DNA from: JAGVSV01 sp050952845
Lineage (GTDB): Bacteria; Bacillota; Clostridia; Christensenellales; Aristaeellaceae
DNA: 64,000 nt
NCBI GenBank assembly: GCA_050952845.1
Contig: JBMNLP010000001.1
Span: 2,852,001-2,916,000, forward strand
Reading direction: 5' to 3'
The position numbers and the translations under genes were made by a program. Shown piece after piece: positions 1 to 7,938 of the stretch (position 1 is its first letter; each line of letters opens with the position of its first letter). Below the pieces are notes generated by a model. It was not told the DNA's origin and searched no databases. It was given only the letters and a program-made list of their open reading frames with translations.

Positions 1-1
1 C

Positions 2-1201
2 TATGTGGCTGACATTTTTCAGAGGGAAAACGGCATCGACCTGCGCAAGGACCGCATGGCGAACCAGCGCCTGAAGGAAGCGGCTGAGAAAGCGAAAATC
101 GAGCTGTCCGGCGTGATGAGCGCCAACATCAACCTGCCGTTTATCACGGCGGACGCCAACGGCCCCAAGCACCTGGACATCACGCTGACCCGTGCCAAGT
201 TCAACGAGCTGACAGCCGACCTGGTCGAGCGCACCATCGGTCCCATGCAGACCGCGCTGCGCGACGCCGGCTTGACGGCGCAGCAGATCGACAAGGTCAT
301 CTTAGTAGGCGGCTCCACCCGCGTGCCTGCCGTGCAGGAAGCCGTAAAGAACATCACCGGCAAGGAGCCCTTCAAGGGCATCAACCCCGACGAGTGCGTC
401 GCCATCGGCGCTGCCATTCAGGCAGGCGTGCTGGGCGGCGAAGTCAAGGACGTGCTGTTGCTGGACGTGACGCCGCTGTCGCTGGGCCTGGAAACCGAAG
501 GGCACATCTTCACCCGCCTCATCGAGCGGAACACCACGATACCGACCGAAAAGTCCCAGGTGTTCTCCACGGCTGCGGACGGGCAAACCACGGTTGAAAT
601 CCACGTCCTGCAGGGCGAGCGCCCCATGGCGTACGACAACAAAACCCTCGGCCGTTTCCAGCTGACCGGCATCCCGGCAGCGCCCCGCGGCGTCCCGCAG
701 ATCGAGGTGCGTTTCGCCATCGATAAAAACGGCATCGTCAGCGTATCGGCCAAGGACCTGGGCACCGGCAACACGCAGAACATCACCATCACCGCGTCCA
801 CCAACCTCACTGAGGAAGAAATTCAGGCGCGTGTCAGGGAAGCAGAGCAGTTTGCCGAGGAGGACAAGCGCCGCAAGGAAGAGGTGGAAACCCTCAACCG
901 TGCCGACAGCGTCATTTACGACATCGAAAAGCAGCTGACCGATAACGGCGACAAATTGTCCGAGGAGGACAAGGCGACCGTTCGCCAGGAGCTGGACGCG
1001 TTCAAGAAGGTCCGCGAGGGCAACAACGCATCCGAAATACAGCCTGCCATGGACAGAATGACCCAGGCAGTCTATGCGATCTTTGGCAAAATCTATCAGC
1101 AGCATGATGCTGCTGCGGGACAGCCGCAGGATGCGGGATTTGACGCCGCGCCGCAGCAGAACCCGGACGGGTCTGTGGATGCGGACGGCGAAGTACACTG
1201 A
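2..1201 (+). CDS. dnaK: Chaperone protein DnaK, 3' part (5' end outside window)
   Basis: Hsp70 chaperone that binds exposed hydrophobic peptides in an ATP-driven cycle with DnaJ and GrpE in the cytoplasm. The reading frame is open from the window edge, so roughly the first 200 residues of the ATPase domain are missing. What remains shows the end of the nucleotide-binding domain (VILVGGSTRVPAVQ), the hydrophobic interdomain linker (DVLLLDVTPLSLG), the beta-sandwich substrate-binding domain and the charged helical lid. The C-terminus is short and acidic and ends GSVDADGEVH. dnaJ follows 77 bases downstream, the usual Firmicutes order. Identity is certain; only the start is unknown. Confidence 0.97.
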   Translation, partial: YVADIFQRENGIDLRKDRMANQRLKEAAEKAKIELSGVMSANINLPFITADANGPKHLDITLTRAKFNELTADLVERTIGPMQTALRDAGLTAQQIDKVILVGGSTRVPAVQEAVKNITGKEPFKGINPDECVAIGAAIQAGVLGGEVKDVLLLDVTPLSLGLETEGHIFTRLIERNTTIPTEKSQVFSTAADGQTTVEIHVLQGERPMAYDNKTLGRFQLTGIPAAPRGVPQIEVRFAIDKNGIVSVSAKDLGTGNTQNITITASTNLTEEEIQARVREAEQFAEEDKRRKEEVETLNRADSVIYDIEKQLTDNGDKLSEEDKATVRQELDAFKKVREGNNASEIQPAMDRMTQAVYAIFGKIYQQHDAAAGQPQDAGFDAAPQQNPDGSVDADGEVH

Positions 1202-1224
1202 TTTATTGGAGGTTTGAGTATTTC

Positions 1225-1266
1225 CGGCGAGACGGCTGAGCGCCTTCGGCGCCCGGTCGTTCGCCG
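1225..1266 (+). promoter_or_regulatory. Nested hairpin in the dnaK-dnaJ spacer
   Basis: Outer arms CGGCGA (1225-1230) and TCGCCG (1261-1266) enclose a perfect inner hairpin GCGCC-TTC-GGCGC (1240-1252). A ribosome-binding sequence TTGGAGG sits upstream at 1206-1212 with no matching start, while the dnaJ ATG at 1279 has no Shine-Dalgarno sequence in front of it. The hairpin may be an inserted palindrome that separated the original site from dnaJ, or an mRNA element tuning DnaJ relative to DnaK. The structure is seen; the role is inferred. Confidence 0.5.
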
Positions 1267-1278
1267 AATGAATGGCAT

Positions 1279-2409
1279 ATGGCAACAAAAAGGGATTACT
1301 ACGAGGTGCTGGGGGTAGACCGCAAGGCAAGCGCGGAGGATATCAAAAAGGCCTACCGAAAGCTCGCCAAGGAATGTCATCCCGACCTGCACCCTAACGA
1401 TAAAAAGGCGGAAGCCAGGTTCAAGGAGCTTAACGAAGCCAACGAAGTGCTGTCCGATGCCGAGAAGCGCGCGCGCTACGACCAGTTTGGCATGGATGGC
1501 CCCATGGGTGGGCCGGGCGGCTTTGGTGGCTTCGGCGGGTTTGATACTTCGGGCTTTGGCGGCTTTGAAAGCATATTTGATCAGCTGTTTGGCGGCGGCA
1601 TGGGTGGGGCGCAGCGGCGCAACGCCCCCATGAAAGGGAACGACCTGCGCTATAACCTGCGCATCACCTTTGAAGAAGCCGCGTTCGGCGTCAAAAAGTC
1701 CTTCGATTTTATGCGCAACGAGCTGTGTGATACCTGTAACGGCTCGGGCGCCAAGGCAGGCTCGCAACCCGAAACCTGCCCCACCTGTTCCGGATCCGGC
1801 CAGATGCGGGTATCGGGCGGGTTCATGGTCACCGTGCGTACCTGTACCACCTGCCGCGGCAGCGGTAAAGTCATCAAGGACCCCTGCGCCAGCTGCAGCG
1901 GCTCCGGCCATGTCCGCCGGAAGCGGACAGCTACCGTCAACGTGCCCGCGGGCATCGACGATGGCCAGGTCATCATCATGAACGGGCAGGGCGAGCCCGG
2001 TGCCAACGGCGGTCCCAACGGTGACCTGCAGATCGTCGTGTCCGTGCAGCCGCACAAGCTGTTCCGGCGGGACGGCGCCACGCTGTACCTGGACATGCCC
2101 ATTTCCTTTACCCAGGCAGCGCTGGGGGCTGACATCGATGTGCCCACCCTCAAGGGCTCCGTGAAATACCGCATCCCCGAGGGCACGCAGACGGACACGG
2201 TGTTCCGGATCAAGGGCGAAGGCATTCCGCGCATCAACTCCTCCGCCAAGGGCGATCTGGTCATCAAGGTACGCATTGAGGTGCCCAAGCGCCTCAGCGA
2301 CAAACAAAAGGACATCCTGCGCCAGTTCGACAACAGCATGACGGGCAAGGAGCATGAAAACCAGAAGGGATTTCTGGACAAGGTGAAGGACCTGTTCCAA
2401 TCGAACTAA
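1279..2409 (+). CDS. dnaJ: Chaperone protein DnaJ (Hsp40, type I)
   Basis: Co-chaperone that delivers substrates to DnaK and stimulates its ATPase. All type I domains are present in 376 residues: J domain with the HPD motif at residues 34-36, a Gly/Phe-rich stretch at about 72-115, four CxxCxGxG zinc-binding repeats between about 150 and 210 (CDTCNGSG, CPTCSGSG, CTTCRGSG, CASCSGSG), and the C-terminal peptide-binding domains. The ATG at 1279 begins MATKRDYYEVLGV, a textbook DnaJ start, although no good ribosome binding site precedes it. Probably cotranscribed with dnaK and closed by the terminator at 2428. Confidence 0.97.
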   Translation: MATKRDYYEVLGVDRKASAEDIKKAYRKLAKECHPDLHPNDKKAEARFKELNEANEVLSDAEKRARYDQFGMDGPMGGPGGFGGFGGFDTSGFGGFESIFDQLFGGGMGGAQRRNAPMKGNDLRYNLRITFEEAAFGVKKSFDFMRNELCDTCNGSGAKAGSQPETCPTCSGSGQMRVSGGFMVTVRTCTTCRGSGKVIKDPCASCSGSGHVRRKRTATVNVPAGIDDGQVIIMNGQGEPGANGGPNGDLQIVVSVQPHKLFRRDGATLYLDMPISFTQAALGADIDVPTLKGSVKYRIPEGTQTDTVFRIKGEGIPRINSSAKGDLVIKVRIEVPKRLSDKQKDILRQFDNSMTGKEHENQKGFLDKVKDLFQSN

Positions 2410-2427
2410 TATCTGAAGAATGCTTGC

Positions 2428-2457
2428 AGCGGCACGGTACTCCGTGCCGCTTTAATT
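2428..2457 (+). terminator. Rho-independent terminator after dnaJ
   Basis: Perfect 9 bp stem GCGGCACGG / CCGTGCCGC with a TACT loop (extended by one A-T pair), followed by TTTAATTT. It lies 18 bases after the dnaJ stop codon. Confidence 0.9.
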
Positions 2458-2535
2458 TGCTATAATCGATGGCTTTGTTTCGATATTTGTTAGAGATAAT
2501 CCAATTTATTATCCACCAATCAACACATCGTATTG

Positions 2536-2564
2536 TTGACATATCGCCAGGCGCGATGTACACT
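2536..2564 (+). promoter_or_regulatory. Promoter of the GH20-like gene with embedded inverted repeat
   Basis: TTGACA at 2536-2541, 17-base spacer, TACACT at 2559-2564. The spacer contains the inverted repeat ATCGC-N5-GCGAT (2543-2557), a likely repressor site. A second inverted repeat, GATAAT-N7-ATTATC, lies upstream at 2495-2513. Sites are read from sequence; function is inferred. Confidence 0.65.
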
Positions 2565-2609
2565 TTTCCTGACTGAGATAGCGTCGTATTATCTATCAAG
2601 GAGAATCTC

Positions 2610-4883
2610 ATGGAAAACATGTATAGCGACATTGCAGCCCGCATCATACCGTTGCCTAAAAGGCTGTCCGAAGGCGGGAACCGTCAGGTTTTGAAGGGAA
2701 ATATCCGCATCCTCTCCGAATGGGCGGAGAAACCGGCGCTCTCAGCTATGCGCTTGTTGGAGGAGACTTTCGGCAGGTCAGATGGGGCGGAGTTTACAAT
2801 TTGCCTTGTTCGCGCGGCGGGCGAGGCGGCAGCCGAGCTCCAGGCGCTGAAAAACAGCGGCCAGGCATATTCAATCACGCCAGACTACAGCGCGGATGGC
2901 ACTTTTAACGGTTTTAGGCTCGCGGCACTTCAGCCTGCCGGTATCTATTACGCGGCGCTCACGCTGTTGCAGGCAGCTGATGTAAACGGGTGCGTTGTTA
3001 TAATGCCCGAGTTGACCGTCACCGACTGGCCGGATATGCCGCTGCGCGGCCAGTGGGGCGGGGATGTGGCGTATGATCTTGAAAACACTGCGCTGATGAA
3101 GCTCAACGCGATTGATTATACGCTCGAGATGGACCGGGACACGTCCGGCGCATACCTGCCGTATTTCAAGCGGGATGACATTGTGGAGGAGTGTGCGCGG
3201 CGCGCCGTCGAATTGACGCCCTATATCCCGCATATCGAGCAGATAACGATGAACTACCCGCAATGCTTTGACGATGAACTGCTCAAGAAGATTAAGAACA
3301 CTCCCTCCAAAGAGATGGAATCGGTTTGCGATTACAAACCCTCAATGTGCATGTCCAGCGAAGACACCTTCAGCTTTTTGCACGAATGGCTGAATGTGAC
3401 CGCGAACACAACCGGAGTTAGCAACATACAGGTATGGCTCTCCGAGAGCCCTTCTCCCTGCCATTGCGAAAAGTGCAAGGGCAAGGGACAGTTTGAACTG
3501 GAGACTGCGCTGCTCTGCCGTGCGTTTGCCAGTGTCAGGGAAACGCACCCCGACATGACATTCGAGATCCTTCTGACGCAAGGGAGTTACTCGGAAAACG
3601 GTCGGATAGCCGGGATGGTGCCCGACTACGTCCGCGTGACCTATTACGACGGAGGCCGCACCTATTCCTCCGATAAAAACCCGATGATCTACGATGTACT
3701 GGAAGCATACGCTGCCCGCGGTGGACGGCTGGGCGTCTATCCGCAGATCACGCATGCCTGGCGGCTGGTTTTCCCCTGGACCGGGCCTGATTTCATCCGC
3801 TTTCGCTGCCGGGAGTTTGTAGAGAAAGGGCTCGACAAGGTGATCGGATACGCCGTGCCGGCAAACAGCTACCACCGCGCGAACGTTGCCGCCCTGGCTG
3901 AATGGCTATGGAACCCGGACGGCCGCGACGAGGACGCCTTCGCCCATGCCTGGGCGCTTAAAAAAGGGTATGATCCTGACGTATACGTCAAGTGGAACCG
4001 GCTCAACATGGGCCCAGCGTGGGATCTCGCAGCCAGCCGTTTCCTGTTGGCAATGGTCTTCTGCTATCCGGTCGTGCAAAAGAACGACATGAGTTTCTGG
4101 GATCACCGGGCGGAGTTCACCGACTTTGAGCCGGTGAAGAATGTGGAGGATGCCATTGCCCGGAGCGCCGAGGCGGCAAAGCTTGCTGGCGCAGCCGGCC
4201 TCCGGGAGGAAGCGCTCGAGAGTTTCGCCATCACAAATGCGCTCAAATGCAGCCGTGCGTTTTTCTCAATATTCCAGGATCAACGCGCGGATGGTCATAC
4301 GCTCAGGCAGGCATATGCCGAGTTATACGGCGCGGCGCAAGGTGTTTACCGGGCTGTACTCGATTGGGATAACGTGATCAAGCAGAACTCACCCGCGCTT
4401 CCAAGTTTTCCTGACCGCGTGGTGGACACGGCGGTTGTGCTGTTGCGCGTGTTGGACGCGGCGTATGACCGCTTGAAGAAGGACTGCCTCGAGAGCGGCC
4501 TCCAGACCGAACGCCTGTATCATCGCCTCGGTGAATGGGACGAGAGCTTGTTCACAGGAGAAACAGGCGTCCTGCGCTATGACGTGACGGACATTGTGAC
4601 GCGCCCGGGAACCTATCACGCCTGCTTCGATTTCATCCAGTCGGAAGCCAGCACACTGCTTGACAGGCTGCGGATATATGAGGAAGACGGGGGTAAAGAG
4701 ACGCTCATTTCCGACACAGCGTCCAGCCGGCGGCTCAATCACTTCGAACCTTGGTGCGAGTTGTTATTCGAAGTTGAAAAAGTGGGCGATGGCCGGAAAA
4801 TCTTAGAAATCACACTGAAAGGTCCGGAGATCGGGGAGAGCATGAAAACCCGCCGTGGCATCGCCGGCATACGCGCGATGTAA
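2610..4883 (+). CDS. Glycoside hydrolase, GH20 / DUF4838-like
   Basis: 757-residue protein without a signal peptide, so probably intracellular. The N-terminal ~130 residues resemble the alpha/beta domain in front of GH20 and GH67 enzymes (IIPLPKRL at the start; the GIYYAALTLLQ helix). A large (beta/alpha)8-like region follows, containing LSESPSPCHCEKCKG, a paired-Cys motif like that of DUF4838/alpha-glucuronidase-type proteins. The last ~120 residues look like a beta-sandwich. Role inferred: hydrolysis of an oligosaccharide, possibly N-acetylhexosamine-containing; substrate not predictable. Start chosen at ATG 2610 behind AAGGAG. Transcribed alone from its own promoter; an orphan ribosome binding site after its stop suggests a lost downstream partner. 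Confidence 0.6.
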   Translation: MENMYSDIAARIIPLPKRLSEGGNRQVLKGNIRILSEWAEKPALSAMRLLEETFGRSDGAEFTICLVRAAGEAAAELQALKNSGQAYSITPDYSADGTFNGFRLAALQPAGIYYAALTLLQAADVNGCVVIMPELTVTDWPDMPLRGQWGGDVAYDLENTALMKLNAIDYTLEMDRDTSGAYLPYFKRDDIVEECARRAVELTPYIPHIEQITMNYPQCFDDELLKKIKNTPSKEMESVCDYKPSMCMSSEDTFSFLHEWLNVTANTTGVSNIQVWLSESPSPCHCEKCKGKGQFELETALLCRAFASVRETHPDMTFEILLTQGSYSENGRIAGMVPDYVRVTYYDGGRTYSSDKNPMIYDVLEAYAARGGRLGVYPQITHAWRLVFPWTGPDFIRFRCREFVEKGLDKVIGYAVPANSYHRANVAALAEWLWNPDGRDEDAFAHAWALKKGYDPDVYVKWNRLNMGPAWDLAASRFLLAMVFCYPVVQKNDMSFWDHRAEFTDFEPVKNVEDAIARSAEAAKLAGAAGLREEALESFAITNALKCSRAFFSIFQDQRADGHTLRQAYAELYGAAQGVYRAVLDWDNVIKQNSPALPSFPDRVVDTAVVLLRVLDAAYDRLKKDCLESGLQTERLYHRLGEWDESLFTGETGVLRYDVTDIVTRPGTYHACFDFIQSEASTLLDRLRIYEEDGGKETLISDTASSRRLNHFEPWCELLFEVEKVGDGRKILEITLKGPEIGESMKTRRGIAGIRAM

Positions 4884-4892
4884 AGGAGGTTT
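4884..4892 (+). promoter_or_regulatory. Orphan ribosome binding site
   Basis: A strong AGGAGG sequence follows the TAA of the GH20-like gene directly, but no credible + strand gene starts behind it: the next ~1.9 kb is the antisense of the phnXW gene. This fits a former operon whose second gene was removed by a rearrangement ending here. Confidence 0.5.
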
Positions 4893-4964
4893 TTAGAGAT
4901 TGTTGTCCTGGAAGCCAGGTGTTGCTCAGCAGCCCCTATTGATATGTTTCGAGGCAGCATCACC

Positions 4965-6806
4965 CTATCGCGCACAGATGCATTCTGATATGGCTGTTAC
5001 AAGCGCAGCCATGTCTTTAGGATATACATCGCCAATGTTGCCCAGCCTGAAGGTCGGCATGGAAGTCAGCTTGCCGGGATAGATAATAAACCCATTGGAC
5101 TTCAGCGCTTCGTACAGCTTGGAGAAATCAAGGTTCCCCAGATCAAACGTTGTAATGATATATGATTGATTTTCAGGTGCAACAATGGATCGAATGCCCA
5201 GTTTTTCAAGCCCCTGAACAAGAACCTGATGGTTTTTCCTATAGCGCTTTCTGCGGGCGCGCAGTCCCCCTTCTTTGTGATACTCATCAATGGCCTGCCT
5301 CAGCGCCAACAGCACATTGGTAGGCGAGGTGAAACGAAACTTGCCGCCACCCGCGTACAGGCCCTGATATTGATCGTACAAATCAAGGCTGTGAGATGGG
5401 GAGTTGCCGCGGCTTTCCTCTATCAGCGTTTTCTTCGCTATCACAAATGACAACCCCGGCAATCCTTCCAGGCACTTGTTGGAACTTGATGCCAGCGCAT
5501 CGATATCAAGGCCCGGCATATCAATGTCATAAGCCGCAAAGCTGGACATGGCATCCACAAGAACCTTTTTGCCGTATGCTTTGGCAAGCTTCACCAGCTC
5601 CTCAAGGGGGTTGATCACGCCGGTTGTGGTTTCGCAATGAACAAACACAACCACAGCAATGTCTATATCCTCCTGCAGTGCCTTTTCAACCGGTTCAATG
5701 CCGATGGGCTGTGTCATATCAAACGATATCTGTTCATACAATTTGCATGATTTGTCGGCAATGGTCAACATCCGCTTTCCATACTCACCGTTTACCAAAA
5801 ACAGGATTTTTTCGTTTTTTCCGCACAAGCCATTGATCATGGCCTCTACCGCATATGAACCGCTGCCCTGCAACAAAACAGTGGCATAATCATCGTTGGC
5901 AGCAATGTGCGTAATGTCGTTCATCACAGAAGTGGTGATTGCCTTATACGTATCATCCCATGTGCAATGATCGGTCAGCATGGCGTGCTTTACGGAATGC
6001 CGTGTCGTCAGGGGACCGGGCGTTAGTAATTTCCGAGCGGCGTTTTGATCGAGCTTTCGGTTGATATCCGAGACAACATGCAATAGTTCGTTCATATCGT
6101 CAATGATATAATCTGCGCCGGCCATGTAATACGCCGCGCGGACAAGCGCTTTTCGATCTTTCAGCTCGTTCTCCGATAAGGCGGCAACTTCCTCGCGTGT
6201 AAGCCCAAGCTCCGATGAGCCCATGATAACGCCCACCGTCCAGCAATCGGCATGTTTTCCTTCTGCGATATCAGCAGCCGTATCACCAACCTTGATCGCC
6301 TCTCTCGCATCTGAAATACCGAAGTGCATGAAGTTGTGCCAGATCATGTACGGGTACGGCCTGCCTTTAGGAACCCGGTCGGCAGAGATGCAGAAATCGG
6401 GCGCGTACCCCTGCTCCTCCGCCTTTTGCAAAACGCGTTCCATCATGGCGGATGTATAGCCCGTGGTGGACCCGATTTTGATTCCCTGTTCCCGCAGGGC
6501 AGCAACTGTTTCTAACACATGGTCCTTGATATCGCAGTGCTGTTCAATGTTGGAAAAGAGCGTCGTTTCAAACACTTCGTATGCCTTTAAAATTTGTTCC
6601 TCAGGAATGGGCTCCGGCAGCATGGCGGCAATCGCCCGGGTATGGTCGATTTTCAATAGCCCCATGGGTTTGCGCGCCATTTCGTTGGTGATGTTGATGC
6701 CGATGCTTTTGAATCCGTCGATAAAGCCTTTTACCGGTGCGAAACAACCGTAGTCTACAGTGGTTCCTGCCCAGTCGAAAATCACCGCTTTAATCGTCTT
6801 CGCCAT
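4965..6806 (-). CDS. phnXW: Bifunctional phosphonoacetaldehyde hydrolase / 2-aminoethylphosphonate-pyruvate transaminase
   Basis: 613-residue fusion that would carry out both steps of 2-aminoethylphosphonate breakdown. Residues 1-~250 are PhnX, a HAD-family hydrolase: nucleophile in FDWAGT (Asp11), Schiff-base Lys52 in the MGLLKIDH segment, and KVGDTAADI near 172. Residues ~260-613 are PhnW, a PLP aminotransferase: LLTPGPLTTR start, VDAMSSF with the PLP-contacting Asp near 418, and SSNKCLEGLPG with the PLP lysine near 444. The enzyme would transaminate 2-AEP to phosphonoacetaldehyde and then cleave the C-P bond to acetaldehyde and phosphate. Start chosen at ATG 6806 behind GGAGGT, one base after the stop of the dehydrogenase gene, so the two are cotranscribed. 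Confidence 0.93.
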   Translation of the reverse strand: MAKTIKAVIFDWAGTTVDYGCFAPVKGFIDGFKSIGINITNEMARKPMGLLKIDHTRAIAAMLPEPIPEEQILKAYEVFETTLFSNIEQHCDIKDHVLETVAALREQGIKIGSTTGYTSAMMERVLQKAEEQGYAPDFCISADRVPKGRPYPYMIWHNFMHFGISDAREAIKVGDTAADIAEGKHADCWTVGVIMGSSELGLTREEVAALSENELKDRKALVRAAYYMAGADYIIDDMNELLHVVSDINRKLDQNAARKLLTPGPLTTRHSVKHAMLTDHCTWDDTYKAITTSVMNDITHIAANDDYATVLLQGSGSYAVEAMINGLCGKNEKILFLVNGEYGKRMLTIADKSCKLYEQISFDMTQPIGIEPVEKALQEDIDIAVVVFVHCETTTGVINPLEELVKLAKAYGKKVLVDAMSSFAAYDIDMPGLDIDALASSSNKCLEGLPGLSFVIAKKTLIEESRGNSPSHSLDLYDQYQGLYAGGGKFRFTSPTNVLLALRQAIDEYHKEGGLRARRKRYRKNHQVLVQGLEKLGIRSIVAPENQSYIITTFDLGNLDFSKLYEALKSNGFIIYPGKLTSMPTFRLGNIGDVYPKDMAALVTAISECICAR

Positions 6807-6807
6807 G

Positions 6808-7782
6808 TTATACCTCCAAAATTTCTTTGTACAAATCCTTGATGGTGTCCTTATCAAGCTGAACCGGATTGTTGTTCAGCCTTTGGGTGTTCACCGAGTT
6901 TGTCAGCACATCCAAATCTTCCGCGCTGATATTCTTGGGCGGCACGATCGCCAGTTCTTTCAAGACTTCTTCAAAAAACGATATGGCTTCTTCATGGCTT
7001 TGTTTGCCAAGCGCATTGGCAATGTCATCATAATTCTTCATATACCGCCACACTTTGGGAAGGCAGATCGCAACAGCATGGCCATGTGGCAGCCCATACA
7101 GCGTTGTCAGCTTATAGCTCATGGCGTGGGGTGCGGTTGTGGTGGTGATATTGATGGCTTTGCCTGCCAAATTGGAAGCCAAAAGCATGTTGGCGTTGCC
7201 GGCCTCATCGTTGTTCAAATAGCTTTCCATGTTGCCGGTGATCAGATGGATTGCTTCTTTGGAATACCGAACGCTTTCTTTCGTTGCCTTCTTTGACCAC
7301 CAGGACTCAATCGCTTGGCAAAGCGCATCCAGCATGGTGCATTTTTTCTGATACAAAGGCAGTGTTTTGAGCAGATCGGCCTGCAAAACAACATATTCCG
7401 GCAAGAGCCTTGCGTCGGCAATGGATTGTTTTTCGCCGTTTTGATAGATGGCTGCAAAATGGGTTGCTTCGCTGCCGGTGCCGGAAGTGGTGGGGACAGC
7501 CATGACAGGCAGATCAACCTGGTGATAGTATTTGATGCCCTTGGCGGTGTCGATGCTGCTCCCGCCGCCAATGGCGACAATAAAATCACACTGGCTCTCC
7601 CTTAAAACTTCTACTCCTGACTGGATGTCCTCATAAAGCGGGTTGGAGGTGAAACCGCTAAACCTTGTAACTTCGCAGGGAAACGCTATGCCAAATGAAT
7701 CAAAGGCGCTGTCGCACACCAACAACGGCTTTTTATCTCTCAATAGTTCAAATGCTGAAAAATCATAAAATGTCCGCTGCAC
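6808..7782 (-). CDS. Iron-containing alcohol dehydrogenase, phosphonoacetaldehyde-reductase-like
   Basis: Group III alcohol dehydrogenase fold of 324 residues: NAD(P)-binding GGGSSIDTAK at 72-81, and metal-site region MLDALCQAIE (150-159) with APHAMSY and GLPHGHA (His219, 233, 235). The usual metal-binding His of the DALxHA motif is Gln156 here. Start is GTG at 7782, with AAAGGAG eight bases upstream; the longer ATG-like reading to 7833 runs into the promoter. It sits directly in front of phnXW, so the likely substrate is phosphonoacetaldehyde (giving 2-hydroxyethylphosphonate) or the acetaldehyde released by PhnX (giving ethanol). Family is clear; substrate is inference from context. Confidence 0.85.
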   Translation of the reverse strand: MQRTFYDFSAFELLRDKKPLLVCDSAFDSFGIAFPCEVTRFSGFTSNPLYEDIQSGVEVLRESQCDFIVAIGGGSSIDTAKGIKYYHQVDLPVMAVPTTSGTGSEATHFAAIYQNGEKQSIADARLLPEYVVLQADLLKTLPLYQKKCTMLDALCQAIESWWSKKATKESVRYSKEAIHLITGNMESYLNNDEAGNANMLLASNLAGKAINITTTTAPHAMSYKLTTLYGLPHGHAVAICLPKVWRYMKNYDDIANALGKQSHEEAISFFEEVLKELAIVPPKNISAEDLDVLTNSVNTQRLNNNPVQLDKDTIKDLYKEILEV

Positions 7783-7832
7783 GATCAGAACTCCTTTCTG
7801 GTGACTACAGGCTTCGCCGGCTGCCGTTTGCA

Positions 7833-7861
7833 AGCCTAAGCCATACTCGCCCCGTTGTCAA
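7833..7861 (-). promoter_or_regulatory. Promoter of the adh-phnXW operon
   Basis: On the minus strand TTGACA (7861-7856), 17 bases, TAGGCT (7838-7833), ending about 50 bases before the GTG start. No regulator gene is adjacent. Confidence 0.55.
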
Positions 7862-7938
7862 CTAGCCGGAATGCCCAGGGTGGTCGCTTCTTGTTGAGCT
7901 TTCTCATCCCTGCACAGAGATTTCAAGCAAGCTACATA

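Noticed and set aside
1096..2400. 434-codon open frame opposite dnaJ
   Set aside because: An antisense shadow of a G+C-rich gene; the dnaJ frame has full domain support.
4900..5082. Small + strand frame behind the orphan ribosome binding site
   Set aside because: Begins with TTG, lies antisense to the conserved PhnW C-terminus and has no recognisable features.
4965..7782. Phosphonate biosynthesis operon
   Set aside because: No PEP mutase or phosphonopyruvate decarboxylase nearby; PhnX cleaves the C-P bond, so the operon is catabolic.
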